The notes: generated by a model from the letters alone, not told the origin. Positions 45,037-55,094 are shown, counted from the stretch's first letter. The stretch: DNA of 64,000 bases from Leptospira vanthielii serovar Holland str. Waz Holland = ATCC 700522 (GCF_000332455.1 NZ_AOGY02000024.1:62001-126000); one strand, 5' to 3'. A program made the numbers and translations.

Positions 45037-46818
45037 TTGTGGCAATTTCATCCCTATAGCCTACTTTTATTTCTAGCATTCGGCTTCAATCTTGTATTGG
45101 GGCTATTCGTTTTAAAATCTTTCCGCCTAGATCTTGTTAAATATTTATTAATTCTAGTAATCGGTTCCATGATGTGGACCGGCTTCTATGGACTTGATTT
45201 TATATACATTAGTTCTGATTTACACAGAACCTTTGTCGCCTTATTGTATATCGGGGTTTCCCTTGCCAATTTGGGAATGGTTCTCGTATCTCTAGAGTTC
45301 ACGCAAAACAAACATCTACTAACCAAAAAATTTTGGGTTTTACTTACAATCCAACCACTTCTTACCTTAGCAGTTTGTGTTCTCGATCCAATCTTTAAAA
45401 CTTTAACTTTAGATACTTATCTTGTTAATATCAACGGTCGGATCCAATGGATCCAAGTAACCAATACCGGTGGGTTTGTTGTTTCCTATTTGCTTTCGTT
45501 TTTCTGGTCGGTGTTTGTTGGATATTTACTGATCAAAGGAATTTTCATATCGAAATCTACTGAAAGACGTAGGTATCTTCTCATTCTAATGTCGTATTTG
45601 TTTATTTGGATCACCGCCACTTTGCATAAGTTAGGTGTTAGGCCCTTGCCTGGGATTAACGTCACTGCGGTCATGAGCACAATGCAAGTGATTCTTATTT
45701 TCTTTGCGATTGGTTATTATCGTATGTTTGACTTAGTTCCCTTGGTACGAGGGGAAATTGTAGATGAACTAGATGAAGCAGTTGTAATTCTCGATTTTAA
45801 CAATAGGATTGTGGATTGGAACATGGCAGCAGAACATTTGTTTTGTACCGCCTCTAAAAATTCCACCTTACTTTCTTATAAATATTTTTTTGCATCAGCT
45901 CCAGGAATTATTTCTAAACTTGATCACTTATCAGATAAACGTACTCTCACAAAATGGATTTGGGAAAAAGACGAAAAGTATTGGGAAGTGACCGCAAAAC
46001 AAATCCGAGACGCGAATCGAAAAAAAATTGGAATGGTTCTTGTTTTTCGAGATAGCACGGAACAACGGAATTTAGAAAAACAAATGTCAAACGTCAATCG
46101 CGAGTTGATGGTTGCAAATGGTACTAAAGATCGTTTTTTATCTATCATTTCTCATGATTTACGTGGCCCTCTCGCTGGAATTAAAATGTTACTCAAAGTA
46201 TTAAATGAGGACATGAAAAAGAAAGAGGATGCACTTGCGGGAATGACCCAGTCACTTGTGGACGCAACAGAATCTGTATTTTCCTTATTAGAAAACCTTT
46301 TGGAATGGTCTAAGTTGCAGCGAGGACAGGAAGAGTTTCGTCCTCATTATTATCGGTTGGATAATATTGTAAGAGAATGTTTGGAACTATTTGTTTTGAG
46401 CGCATCTAACAAAGGTATTACTCTGGAAGTGGAAATTCCCTCGCATGCGATGGTATTTTGTGATGACAGGATGATCATTACAGTCATTCGGAATTTGGTT
46501 TCCAATGCCCTAAAGTTTAGTCATAATAATGGTAAAATTCTAATCAATGCTTTGGATGTTGGTGATGATTGGCAGGTTTCTGTCATTGACTCAGGAGTTG
46601 GTATGTCGAAGGCAATAATAGACAAACTATTCAAAGTAGGAGAAGTGATAAAATCGACTGGAACTGGAGGGGAGACGGGGAATGGAATTGGACTTTTACT
46701 CTGCAATGAGTTTGTTTCTGTGAACGGTGGAATTCTGTTTGCAGATAGTGATGGCGTTTCTGGTTCCCGATTTGTTTTTACCATTCCTAAAAAGATGAAA
46801 GAGGAGATCATTTCATGA
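45037..46818 (+). CDS. Sensor histidine kinase with N-terminal 7TM region and PAS domain
   Basis: 593 residues from TTG 45037, with GAAGAGA upstream. Seven hydrophobic helices (about 7-230) resemble the N-terminal 7TM sensor of bacterial kinases. A PAS domain follows (about 238-350, VILDFNNRIVDWNMAAEHLF), then HisKA with H373 in SIISHDLRGPLAGIK and a HATPase_c domain (about 470-590; NLVSNALKFS, DSGVGMS, GTGGETGNGIGLLL). No receiver is fused and no response regulator lies nearby, so the partner is orphaned. It ends by overlapping the SDR gene. Confidence 0.9.
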   Translation: MWQFHPYSLLLFLAFGFNLVLGLFVLKSFRLDLVKYLLILVIGSMMWTGFYGLDFIYISSDLHRTFVALLYIGVSLANLGMVLVSLEFTQNKHLLTKKFWVLLTIQPLLTLAVCVLDPIFKTLTLDTYLVNINGRIQWIQVTNTGGFVVSYLLSFFWSVFVGYLLIKGIFISKSTERRRYLLILMSYLFIWITATLHKLGVRPLPGINVTAVMSTMQVILIFFAIGYYRMFDLVPLVRGEIVDELDEAVVILDFNNRIVDWNMAAEHLFCTASKNSTLLSYKYFFASAPGIISKLDHLSDKRTLTKWIWEKDEKYWEVTAKQIRDANRKKIGMVLVFRDSTEQRNLEKQMSNVNRELMVANGTKDRFLSIISHDLRGPLAGIKMLLKVLNEDMKKKEDALAGMTQSLVDATESVFSLLENLLEWSKLQRGQEEFRPHYYRLDNIVRECLELFVLSASNKGITLEVEIPSHAMVFCDDRMIITVIRNLVSNALKFSHNNGKILINALDVGDDWQVSVIDSGVGMSKAIIDKLFKVGEVIKSTGTGGETGNGIGLLLCNEFVSVNGGILFADSDGVSGSRFVFTIPKKMKEEIIS

Positions 46819-47672
46819 AAAAGACAATTGTTGTTACAGGTGCTACAGACGGAATCGGAAGGGTATGTGTTCATTCCTTTGCAAAGAGTCAAGAGGAATT
46901 GATTTTAGTTGGACGTAATCCAGACAAACTTGCTGCTTTGGTATATTCATTACAAGTAACAGGCGCTACAGTTCACTCTTATGTTGCCGACCTGTCGTCT
47001 GCAAAAGAAACATTTTCACTTTCAGAAACCATCAGAAAAAATCATCCCAAGATCGATGTTTTACTCAATAATGCAGGCGCTTATTTTGATCAACATACCC
47101 TTACCAAAGAGGGGATTGAATCCACATTTGCTTTAAACCATTTAAATTATTTTATTCTGACACTCGGTTTACTTCCTTCCTTAAAAAAAGCTGGGGAAGC
47201 CAGAATTGTCAACGTGGCCTCTCGAGCACACATGGGTGTATCTTTGGATTTCAATAACTTGTTAGGTGAAAAAGAATATTCCGGTTGGAAACAATACCAA
47301 AGGTCGAAACTTATGAATATTTATTTTACCTATGAACTTGCTGAACGATTAAATCAAACCAAAATTACTGTCAATTGTTTACACCCAGGATTTGTGAAAA
47401 CAAGGTTTGGTCAGAATAACGACGGTTTAGCGAGAGTTGTTTTGACATTTGCTCAGAATGTTTTTGCAATCTCAGAAGAAAAAGGTGCTGAAACTTCAAT
47501 TTTTCTTTCAACGGACCCATCTGTAACTTCTGTTTCTGGTAAATATTTTTCAAAAAAGAAAATCGAAAAAAGTTCTGAACCTTCTTATGATGTAACAGCC
47601 AGAAAAAAACTTTGGTCATATACGGAAGACCTTCTGAAACATAAGTTTAGTTTTAAATTCCCTGGTTTTTGA
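46815..47672 (+). CDS. Short-chain dehydrogenase/reductase, retinol-dehydrogenase-like
   Basis: 285 residues. TGATDGIGR (8-16), NNAG (about 88-91), NVASRAHMG and YQRSKLMN (Tyr-x3-Lys) form an intact SDR active site. Overall similarity is to the extended, retinol dehydrogenase/WWOX-like branch, which acts on bulky or lipid-like alcohols and ketones. Substrate unknown. The ATG overlaps the histidine kinase stop as ATGA, and a cupin gene follows 3 bp later, but this is probably operon packing rather than shared chemistry. Confidence 0.85.
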   Translation: MKKTIVVTGATDGIGRVCVHSFAKSQEELILVGRNPDKLAALVYSLQVTGATVHSYVADLSSAKETFSLSETIRKNHPKIDVLLNNAGAYFDQHTLTKEGIESTFALNHLNYFILTLGLLPSLKKAGEARIVNVASRAHMGVSLDFNNLLGEKEYSGWKQYQRSKLMNIYFTYELAERLNQTKITVNCLHPGFVKTRFGQNNDGLARVVLTFAQNVFAISEEKGAETSIFLSTDPSVTSVSGKYFSKKKIEKSSEPSYDVTARKKLWSYTEDLLKHKFSFKFPGF

Positions 47673-47675
47673 TGT

Positions 47676-48041
47676 ATGGGTTATAAACACCAAACAAACC
47701 CAATCCAAGTTCCGGTTCCTGGCGGGAAAACAATTGCAGAACATTTCGGCATTCCCTCTACGGGAAGTTCCGAGGTTTCTATTGCGTATATGGTGGCACC
47801 TGCGGGTTGGGGGGAACCATTTCAAAAACCCAAATTTGATGAGTGGACTCTTATGGTCCGTGGAAAACAACAAATTGAAATCAATGGAGAAAATCTGATC
47901 CTCAGTGCTGGTGAATCACTTTTGGTTGAGAAAGGTACTAATGTTAGATATTCTAATCCTTTTTCTGACGATGCAGAATATTGGTCTATTTGTAAACCTG
48001 CGTTTTCTTTGGACTTAGTGAACCGGGAACCAGAAACTTAA
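47676..48041 (+). CDS. Cupin-domain protein
   Basis: 121 residues, one small beta-barrel cupin. The second half has GKQQIEINGENLILSAGESL, a clear cupin motif 2 region, and KFDEWTLMVRGK corresponds to motif 1. The canonical metal-binding histidines of motif 1 (HxH) are missing (replaced by FDEW), so a metal-independent sugar or small-molecule binding role, or a different ligand set, is likely. It lies between an SDR gene and a phosphatase gene. Confidence 0.78.
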   Translation: MGYKHQTNPIQVPVPGGKTIAEHFGIPSTGSSEVSIAYMVAPAGWGEPFQKPKFDEWTLMVRGKQQIEINGENLILSAGESLLVEKGTNVRYSNPFSDDAEYWSICKPAFSLDLVNREPET

Positions 48042-48048
48042 AGATTGT

Positions 48049-49281
48049 ATGGGAACCGAGGAGAAACCAACAGCGGATTTAAGTTTTTTAAAAAAGGAAA
48101 TGAAACCCGCTTTTTTTCCCAAGGGTTCTCTGATTATCGAGCAATTTTCGTTAGGTGATTCCTTCTATTTTATAGAATCTGGAAAGGTTGAAGTTTGGAA
48201 ATATTTAGATGAAAGTAAACAAGAAATATTAGTCATTGGAGATCTTGTCGCCGGTGATTATTTTGGAGAAATTGCTCTCATCGACTCGGCTCCTCGTACA
48301 GTAAACATTTCCGCTAAAGAAGATTCTACTTTCTTCAAACTGACAAGGGAAGATTTCCATCGTTTGATTCAAACAAGTCCTGATATGACTTTGACACTTT
48401 TGAAATTGTTAACTGCGAGAATCCGAAACGCAGAACAAAGAGAAAACCAAGTTTTGATCCAAAAGAATAGGGAACTTCGCCTTCAAAATGAAACTTTGGA
48501 AGAAATGGTAAAAGAAAGAACGGCAAAGTTAACTCAGTCTTTGAAAATCATCCAAGAAGATCTAGAAACTGCAAAAACCATTCAAAGAAATATTTTACCA
48601 CTAGGCCTCAAATATGTAGCGCATTTAGATTTTGGATCGCGATTTGAACCTATGGCAGAAGTCGGTGGTGATATATTCGATGTTATCCGTTTAGAAAAAT
48701 CCAAAATACGATTATTTTTAGCTGATGCAATTGGACATGGAGTACAAGCGGCCCTCATCACAATGGCCATTAAAGCAGAATACGATCATATCAAACACAA
48801 TACACCGAATCCAGCAGATGTTTTGTATGTTCTCAACCAAATTTTCATCGATCGATATGGGAAAAAATCCAATCAATTCACGGCTGTCATAGTCGACTTG
48901 AATTTAGAGGAAAACAGTTTAACATATTCTTCAGCAGGTCATAATGAACCTTATGTGGTGTGTAAGGACCGGATCATTCCATTAACTGAGTCGGGTGTGA
49001 TGTTAGGTTTGGAGAAAGAGGTCGAATATTCGAATCACACGATGCCTTTTGGGCTGGGGGATCGTTTGTTTATGATTTCGGATGGGTATTTAGAGCAGGA
49101 AAACAGAGAGGGAATTCTCCTCGGAGAGACCAAATTGCTTTCCAGTTTTGAATCTGCTAAGAGTTTGGATCTAAATCTAGCAGATACGATTAATTTGCTT
49201 ATGGATGATTTTCATTCCTTCAGAGGAAATGCCTCTATGATGGATGATGTTACGATTCTTGGAATCGGTACGACGTATTAA
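48049..49281 (+). CDS. Cyclic-nucleotide-binding SpoIIE-type phosphatase
   Basis: 410 residues. A cNMP-binding domain (about 10-125, with GDYFGEIALIDSAPRTVNIS, the phosphate-binding cassette) is followed by a coiled coil (about 130-185) and a SpoIIE PP2C domain (about 190-408; ETAKTIQRNILP, EVGGDIFD, LFLADAIGHG, MISDGYLEQ). All metal-binding aspartates of the classical pattern are present, in contrast to the two atypical phosphatases in this window. Binding of cAMP or cGMP would switch dephosphorylation of a STAS-type partner; this is inference from family knowledge. Confidence 0.9.
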   Translation: MGTEEKPTADLSFLKKEMKPAFFPKGSLIIEQFSLGDSFYFIESGKVEVWKYLDESKQEILVIGDLVAGDYFGEIALIDSAPRTVNISAKEDSTFFKLTREDFHRLIQTSPDMTLTLLKLLTARIRNAEQRENQVLIQKNRELRLQNETLEEMVKERTAKLTQSLKIIQEDLETAKTIQRNILPLGLKYVAHLDFGSRFEPMAEVGGDIFDVIRLEKSKIRLFLADAIGHGVQAALITMAIKAEYDHIKHNTPNPADVLYVLNQIFIDRYGKKSNQFTAVIVDLNLEENSLTYSSAGHNEPYVVCKDRIIPLTESGVMLGLEKEVEYSNHTMPFGLGDRLFMISDGYLEQENREGILLGETKLLSSFESAKSLDLNLADTINLLMDDFHSFRGNASMMDDVTILGIGTTY

Positions 49282-49295
49282 TTAGGAGATAAACT

Positions 49296-50174
49296 TTGGG
49301 TTTAATCATTGCATATATTTTGTTTCTTTTGAATTTATTATCGATTATACCAACCATGTATCCATTATACATTTGGAAGTTGGTGACAACAGGTTCAGTA
49401 AGAAGGTTAGGTGACAGGCTTCTTTTGAAGGTGGGAGAAGTTTGGATCGAAAATAACTATCGGATTTCGCGAATGTTATACGGTGTCCAATTCGAAGTGA
49501 TTGGAGATGCTTATAAAGATTTGAAACAAGATGGACGTTATATGATTATCTGTAACCATCAATCCTGGTCCGATATTTATATCATTCAATCTGTGTTAAA
49601 TCGGAAAATTCCACTCATTCGATTTTTCATCAAAGATTCGTTAAAATATGTTCCAATTCTTGGACATGCGTGGCTTGCTTTGGACTTTCCTTTTGTAAAA
49701 AGAAGCAGTCGAGAACAACTGAAAAAAAATCCAGAACTTGCTACCCAAGATTTGGAAAATGTTAAAAAGGTTTGTGAGAAATTTGCCGGAATGCCTTTTT
49801 CGATTTTAAACTTTCTTGAGGGTCACCGAAGGACTCCTGAACGTGTGCAAAAGTTACTCAAAAAAAATCCTTACCAACACTTACTTCGTCCTCATAGCGG
49901 TGGCATCTCGGTTGTGTCTACGGCACTCAGAAATTCGATTGATGCCTTTATTGATTTAACAATTGTTTATCCTACCGAAAATCCGAGTTTTTTGGATTTG
50001 ATGCAAGGTAAAATTAGGAAACTAAAGGTATTTGTAGATGTGATCCCGGTTTCGCAAGTTCCTATTGAAGAGAACGAACAATTTGCACCAATGTCAAAGA
50101 AAATGAAACGATGGGTAGATGAACGATGGGCATTAAAAGACACTTTGATTGAGAAGGAGAAACAACCAAAATGA
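49296..50174 (+). CDS. PlsC-like (LPLAT) acyltransferase, YihG type
   Basis: 292 residues from TTG 49296 with AGGAG 6-7 bp upstream. A membrane helix near the N-terminus precedes the acyltransferase core: NHQSWSDIYI (H-x4-D motif, about 85-90), a PLIRFFIKDSLKYVPILGHAW region, and LNFLEGHRRTPE (motif III). The arrangement is that of YihG/LCLAT1-type 1-acyl-glycerol-3-phosphate acyltransferases, which incorporate fatty acids into phospholipid. The acyl specificity is unknown. The gene ends by ATGA overlap with the lipoprotein propeller gene. Confidence 0.88.
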   Translation: MGLIIAYILFLLNLLSIIPTMYPLYIWKLVTTGSVRRLGDRLLLKVGEVWIENNYRISRMLYGVQFEVIGDAYKDLKQDGRYMIICNHQSWSDIYIIQSVLNRKIPLIRFFIKDSLKYVPILGHAWLALDFPFVKRSSREQLKKNPELATQDLENVKKVCEKFAGMPFSILNFLEGHRRTPERVQKLLKKNPYQHLLRPHSGGISVVSTALRNSIDAFIDLTIVYPTENPSFLDLMQGKIRKLKVFVDVIPVSQVPIEENEQFAPMSKKMKRWVDERWALKDTLIEKEKQPK

Positions 50175-51211
50175 AATATCTAGGAATCAGCATATTTTTG
50201 ATCACCGTATTATTTTCTTGTAGAACTTTCGAACCGGTTGCTTATGAACCACCAATCAAACCGGAACCAGTCGGAGTTTATGCACCTAACACAGAACTAC
50301 AAAAATCTATTTTACTTGCGATCGGTAAAGTTAAGGGTTTGGAGTCACTGGATGTCGATGCCGATGGAAATATTTATGGTGGGGACAAGGATGGTCGTAT
50401 CATTCGAATTACTCTAAAAGGTGAAATCAAACCCATAGCCAAAACAGGTGGCCGGCCTTTAGGAATCCAGTTTGACAAAGCCGGGAATTTGATTATCGCC
50501 GATGCTTATAGTGGTCTACTCTCTTTGGACAAATCAGGTAAACTTACTGTTCTTGTTTCTGAATACAAAGGAAAACCTTTTCAGTTTACGGACGATTTAG
50601 ATATTGCTCAAGATGGTAAAATTTATTTTTCTGATGCATCTATCTATGAACAAAAAGAATACCTTTATGATCTTTTAGAAGCAAAACCATACGGGCGAGT
50701 GTTTGTTTATGATCCAAAAACTAAAGAGACGGAACTTCTCGCGGACGGATTGTACTTTGCGAATGGAATTGCATTATCTAAAACAGAAGACTATCTTCTT
50801 GTGAATGAAACTTATCGATATAAAATCACAAAACTTTGGTTAAAAGGTCCTAAAAAAGGTATAAAAGAAACTGTAATAGAAAATTTACCTGGTTTCCCTG
50901 ATAATATCACTCGAAACGAAAATGGAGATTTCTGGGTGGCTTTGTTTACTGTAAGAAATGATAGGATGGATCATATGCATCCTTCTCCTGTTGTCAAAAA
51001 GATGATTTCCTTTCTTCCTAAATTTCTTTGGCCCAAAGCAGAACCTTATGGATATGCACTCAAAATGGATGGGAACGGAAAAGTCCTTATGACTTTGCAA
51101 GACCCTGGCGGAGAACACCTGAAAGAGGTAACGAGTATTATAGAGAAGAAAAGGCAGTTATATATAGGTAGTCTCTACAATGATCGTGTAGGGATTTACG
51201 TTTTACCTTAA
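50171..51211 (+). CDS. SMP-30/strictosidine-synthase-like beta-propeller lipoprotein
   Basis: 346 residues. A lipoprotein signal ends in LLFSC (written in the sequence as TVLFSCR), so the protein is lipidated at C17. The rest is a six-bladed propeller of the gluconolactonase/APMAP type, with repeating blades such as DADGNIYGGDKDGRIIRIT, LDIAQDGKIYFSDAS and FPDNITRNENGDFWVALF. Family members hydrolyse lactones or related esters with calcium; the catalytic residues were not checked. The gene is coupled by ATGA to the acyltransferase. Confidence 0.82.
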   Translation: MKYLGISIFLITVLFSCRTFEPVAYEPPIKPEPVGVYAPNTELQKSILLAIGKVKGLESLDVDADGNIYGGDKDGRIIRITLKGEIKPIAKTGGRPLGIQFDKAGNLIIADAYSGLLSLDKSGKLTVLVSEYKGKPFQFTDDLDIAQDGKIYFSDASIYEQKEYLYDLLEAKPYGRVFVYDPKTKETELLADGLYFANGIALSKTEDYLLVNETYRYKITKLWLKGPKKGIKETVIENLPGFPDNITRNENGDFWVALFTVRNDRMDHMHPSPVVKKMISFLPKFLWPKAEPYGYALKMDGNGKVLMTLQDPGGEHLKEVTSIIEKKRQLYIGSLYNDRVGIYVLP

Positions 51212-51270
51212 TAGTTTTTCGATCGCATTCATACTTACGAATCACCTCCTAACCTTTGTTTTTGTTCAGG

Positions 51271-54200
51271 TTAAGGGGTGCAGGCGTATTCGTATTCGAT
51301 AGCACCAAGGCTCACGGCTCCATCACCACCGGGCCTTGTCCCATTTCCATTCAAACTATCGGTTAAGATATTGTTCGTTGATTTTGTGATGAGACATGAA
51401 GTTGCACTAGTCGGCACATAATTTGCTGTCACTCCAAAGTTGGAAACAAAATTAGGGTTTAGATTTAGGTTATTGCCAAAGTTTGCTACTACAGCACTAA
51501 TTGGCGTTACACATCCTGCTGTGGTAGGAATTGCTCCCCCGCACAGGTCTGTATAGTTTATGCTATTGTGATAAACTAAAGACGCACAGTTGTGAAATAC
51601 ATTGTATTTGATCGCACTTTGGATACCAGACCCTGAATTAATAATACATGCATTCCCGGCCGTATTATCTACTAGCAATAAAACATTATTTTGAATATCA
51701 GCAGCACTGGAGGGGGTTGTAATAAATATTGGCGATTCCTTTCCGGCTATAGGTGAGGATCCGCTACTTACTGTGTTATGGTAAATTTTTATACCCGAAA
51801 ACACTCCCTTTAATTCAATCCCAAAGGCATTATTATTACTCGTTCCGTTCTGAATCCAATTATTTGCAACTAGGATATTGGCAGGAGTTCCTACACTGAT
51901 CCCAGCTGCCGTTGTGGCACTGCCGGTTCCGTTGGATCCTCCTGTGTGAATGTAGTTTCCTATGATTCGGGTTGTGGCGTTTGAATTGGTCGTATATATT
52001 CCATACACGGAGGTGCTGACTGTAGATGTTGCACTTCCCACTTCAATGGTATTATTTTCTATCGTTGCTGTCCCTCCGCCAGTGACATAGACCCCGGCCA
52101 CTGTTGAGGGTGCTGTAGATGTTGCGTTTCCAACGTTGATTGCGTTTCTACGAACGACATGCCCGCCTATAAGATGTATCCCATAAGTACCGAGAACTCC
52201 ATTCGTTGAGACAATCGTGTTCCCTTGCGTGGTAGAACCAATTTCAATGGCAGAGGCTACTTGGATGCGAATCCCAATAGAATTATTTCCTGCACCACCT
52301 TTCAAAATATTTCCGGATAAGGTTCCGTTAGATCCGGCACTCGCCGCTGAAGTTACTTCAAAAGCAACACTATCAGTGGAGGATGTTAGATTTAGATCCT
52401 TACTGAGTATGATGTTTCCAAGTATATTGGAAACAGTGATGGTGGAGGTTCCAACATATTGCACTCCTTTCGATCTTACATTGGCTAAGGTCGAATCTCC
52501 TCCTGAAATTACGTTGAGTAGAAGGATGGGGGAGATAGGAAAAGTGGACGACATATACAAACCGATGGCATCACAACTTGCCAAAGTACATTTTCCTCCA
52601 TCGATTAAATTTTTGACCAAAAAAAGATTACTATTGATTGAATGGATTCCGGAAGAGGCATTGATTCCCGTACCACCATCGATAGCATTATTGATTAGTC
52701 GCACTTTCGCAGTGGAATCCAAAAATACTCCCGCCATATAAGGCGCTGTATTTGGACCCGATTTAATGAAAAAACCAGAAACGGTTGTGTCATTGACAAT
52801 AGAGACATCTCCTGCTATGGCAGCACAGGGTGAAACGAGAGTTGCGGCCGCACAACTAACAGGTGTTGCTATCATTAAAATTTGAGAGCTATGGGAATCC
52901 GGATCCCAAGTTCCAAAATTGGATCCAGCAACATAACCTCCATAAAGCGATATGCCGTTAATTAATTGAATTTTATCACCTATAGCGGTTGAATCATACC
53001 ATCCGCCTTCTACAAGAACAGCGCAGTCAAAAGTGGGACAAACTCCCAAGTTATTGATAGCCTCTTGAATATTGCGTTTGGGCGTAAATGGAGTTAGACC
53101 ATCAAAGGCATCGTTCCCACTAATTTGGGACACATAACGAATGGTGGAAGGTACTAAATAAGGGATATTGACTGTGGTAGATAGGGAATGTCCGCTATTG
53201 CTAATACAATTCAATGTGAGAGTGCTATTGCCATAAACCCATGAGTCCGTAGGCGCAGGTGTAACTGTGAGAGTGTCGTCTGTAATGGCAGTTGTAGACA
53301 CTAAAAATTGAACAGGAAAACCAAGGTTTGTGTTTAGGCCCGTGGATCCTGTGCAACTACCTACATTGATGGCAGCAGAAAATTGTAAACGAATACTTTC
53401 TGTAGGTTGTAATACACCACCTAGGGACGGGTTAACACTCAACATACTAAAACAATTTGCGGTAACTGTGATTGATCCCGTAACGACACCCGTAGATGAA
53501 GAGAGCGTACATTGGTGGTTAGTCGGATTCGAAACCACTTGTAAATTGTAAGAATTGTTTGTTACCACATCCGTTGGAAACATATGGAGTCCATTTGTTA
53601 TTATGGTGAGAAGTTCCGCATTATTGTTTCGAATGGCTAAGGTTCCAGAAGATAAACCGACAACATTGACATAAATGGGATATGCAACTGAGGTACATGC
53701 AATTGTAATGTTAGTGACGTTTGCCGATGCGATCACACCAACACCATTTGTAGTGACACAGTTTTGTACTGGATGGTTTGGCTGCGTAGTTACTGATACG
53801 TTGTATGAAGAGCCATCTAAATAAGTTTGGGTGAAAGCAAAAGTTCCAGAGGCAACTGCTACATTCAGAGTGGCACCGTCTATAGAATTTGTAAGTATTA
53901 GTCCAGTGATTCCATCTAGACCAGTGATGGTCCCCGATAAGGTATAACGCAAAGGATCACAATTGACAATGATAGAATTTATATTTCCATGTCCCACCAC
54001 ACCGGACCCGCCACTGACAGAACAAGTTTGCACAGGGAGTGTAGGTTGTGTTTGGATAGAGACGTTAAAATTACTGCCAGAATTTAGAACCGTTGTAAAT
54101 TCATAATTCCCATCTGCGTTAACGATAATGGTTTCGGCACCAGAGTTTAGATTTATGGCGAGACCCGAACCAAGAAGTCCTGAAACTGTGAAGGAAATTT

Positions 54201-54354
54201 TGAATGGTCCAGAAGGACCGGTATTAACCAAACTTCGTAGTTGAAGGAAATCTGTGACTGATTGCAAAAAACCTTTGGAAAGGCTGGGGATACATGCCTG
54301 GAATAAAAAGGTGGGGATAAGGATTGCATTCCTAAAAAACTTTGCAGCCATCAT
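51271..54354 (-). CDS. Large DUF1565-type beta-helix lipoprotein with N-terminal Ig-like repeats
   Basis: 1027 residues from the ATG-ATG start at 54354; a TTG at 54378 is less likely. The signal ends in LFQAC, giving a lipoprotein. Residues about 50-305 hold three tandem repeats of about 80-85 residues (SFTVSGLLGSGLAINLN, TLSGTITGLDGITGLILTN, YVNVVGLSSGTLAIRNN), each ending in a cysteine-bearing strand (IIVNCD, ITIACT, VTANCF). A bacterial Ig-like segment follows (about 310-405) and then a right-handed beta helix (about 410-1020) beginning with RYVSQISGNDAFDGLTPF, the DUF1565 mark. Such proteins are abundant, often variable, surface-exposed lipoproteins in saprophytic leptospires. Function unknown. 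Confidence 0.82.
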   Translation of the reverse strand: MMAAKFFRNAILIPTFLFQACIPSLSKGFLQSVTDFLQLRSLVNTGPSGPFKISFTVSGLLGSGLAINLNSGAETIIVNADGNYEFTTVLNSGSNFNVSIQTQPTLPVQTCSVSGGSGVVGHGNINSIIVNCDPLRYTLSGTITGLDGITGLILTNSIDGATLNVAVASGTFAFTQTYLDGSSYNVSVTTQPNHPVQNCVTTNGVGVIASANVTNITIACTSVAYPIYVNVVGLSSGTLAIRNNNAELLTIITNGLHMFPTDVVTNNSYNLQVVSNPTNHQCTLSSSTGVVTGSITVTANCFSMLSVNPSLGGVLQPTESIRLQFSAAINVGSCTGSTGLNTNLGFPVQFLVSTTAITDDTLTVTPAPTDSWVYGNSTLTLNCISNSGHSLSTTVNIPYLVPSTIRYVSQISGNDAFDGLTPFTPKRNIQEAINNLGVCPTFDCAVLVEGGWYDSTAIGDKIQLINGISLYGGYVAGSNFGTWDPDSHSSQILMIATPVSCAAATLVSPCAAIAGDVSIVNDTTVSGFFIKSGPNTAPYMAGVFLDSTAKVRLINNAIDGGTGINASSGIHSINSNLFLVKNLIDGGKCTLASCDAIGLYMSSTFPISPILLLNVISGGDSTLANVRSKGVQYVGTSTITVSNILGNIILSKDLNLTSSTDSVAFEVTSAASAGSNGTLSGNILKGGAGNNSIGIRIQVASAIEIGSTTQGNTIVSTNGVLGTYGIHLIGGHVVRRNAINVGNATSTAPSTVAGVYVTGGGTATIENNTIEVGSATSTVSTSVYGIYTTNSNATTRIIGNYIHTGGSNGTGSATTAAGISVGTPANILVANNWIQNGTSNNNAFGIELKGVFSGIKIYHNTVSSGSSPIAGKESPIFITTPSSAADIQNNVLLLVDNTAGNACIINSGSGIQSAIKYNVFHNCASLVYHNSINYTDLCGGAIPTTAGCVTPISAVVANFGNNLNLNPNFVSNFGVTANYVPTSATSCLITKSTNNILTDSLNGNGTRPGGDGAVSLGAIEYEYACTP

Positions 54355-54439
54355 ATTAATCTCTATTCTATACAACAATTGAAGGGTGGAAACATTGTCA
54401 TTTTATTTACGTCTAAACGAATAAAAGTGGGGAGAAATT

Positions 54440-55066
54440 GTGGATTTTAGTTTTTCTTATTACATTGGTCTGGCTGGGATCGTGGTATTTACGATATCTG
54501 GTGCCCTCTCTGCTTTGGAACATAAGGACCATCACCATGATTTGTTCAGTGTTTTTTTTACGGGATTTATTACCGCTATTGGGGGAGGAACCTTAAGAGA
54601 CATTACGCTTGGAAATTATCCTGTTTCTTGGGTTCGAGACGAAAATATTCTTTGGGCGATTTTTTTTGGGTTTCTACTAGTCATCCTTTTGCCAAGGACA
54701 CTGACCAAACGAAAGGATGAGTTATTTCTTTTTGATACATTAGGGATTGGAATTTATACAGTGCTTGGAACAAGGATTGCTTTGGATCATGGCGTAAACT
54801 TTTTTGCTTCTGCACTCCTCGGTATGATCTCTGCCATTTTTGGTGGAGTCATTCGAGATACACTCATGAATGAAGTTCCATTTATTTTTAGAAAAGAAAT
54901 CTATGCTACTGCGTGTTTGGTGGGATCAGTTTTATATATTGTTTTAAATGTTTGGAATGTAAATGCCAATTGGAACTTAGTGATCTCTACAACTGTTGTT
55001 GTTGGCATTCGCATTGTGGCAGTTCGATACAACTTAGGTTTACCCAAGATCAAAATTTTTGATTAA
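54440..55066 (+). CDS. TRIC/UPF0126-type cation channel family protein
   Basis: 208 residues from GTG 54440 with GGGGAG 5 bp upstream. Seven hydrophobic helices form two repeats, each with the family glycine motif: FITAIGGGTLRDITLG (about 45-60) and GMISAIFGGVIRDTLM (about 125-140). Bacterial members form trimeric potassium-permeable channels. It diverges from the large lipoprotein gene, with 85 bp between the coding regions. Confidence 0.88.
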   Translation: MDFSFSYYIGLAGIVVFTISGALSALEHKDHHHDLFSVFFTGFITAIGGGTLRDITLGNYPVSWVRDENILWAIFFGFLLVILLPRTLTKRKDELFLFDTLGIGIYTVLGTRIALDHGVNFFASALLGMISAIFGGVIRDTLMNEVPFIFRKEIYATACLVGSVLYIVLNVWNVNANWNLVISTTVVVGIRIVAVRYNLGLPKIKIFD

Positions 55067-55094
55067 TTAGTACACAAACGTAGTAAAATCAGGG

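Noticed and set aside
51225..51275. TAACCT/AGGTTA small inverted repeat between convergent genes
   Set aside because: Six-base stem with a 12-nt loop and no T-run; could be chance.
51900..52200. Repeated motifs in the large lipoprotein gene that could look like a repeat array
   Set aside because: Rungs of a beta helix in an intact coding frame, with unequal spacing and variable sequence; not CRISPR.
52217..52741. 174-residue open frame on the plus strand
   Set aside because: Antisense to the beta-helix lipoprotein; repetitive sequence of that gene produces long shadows.
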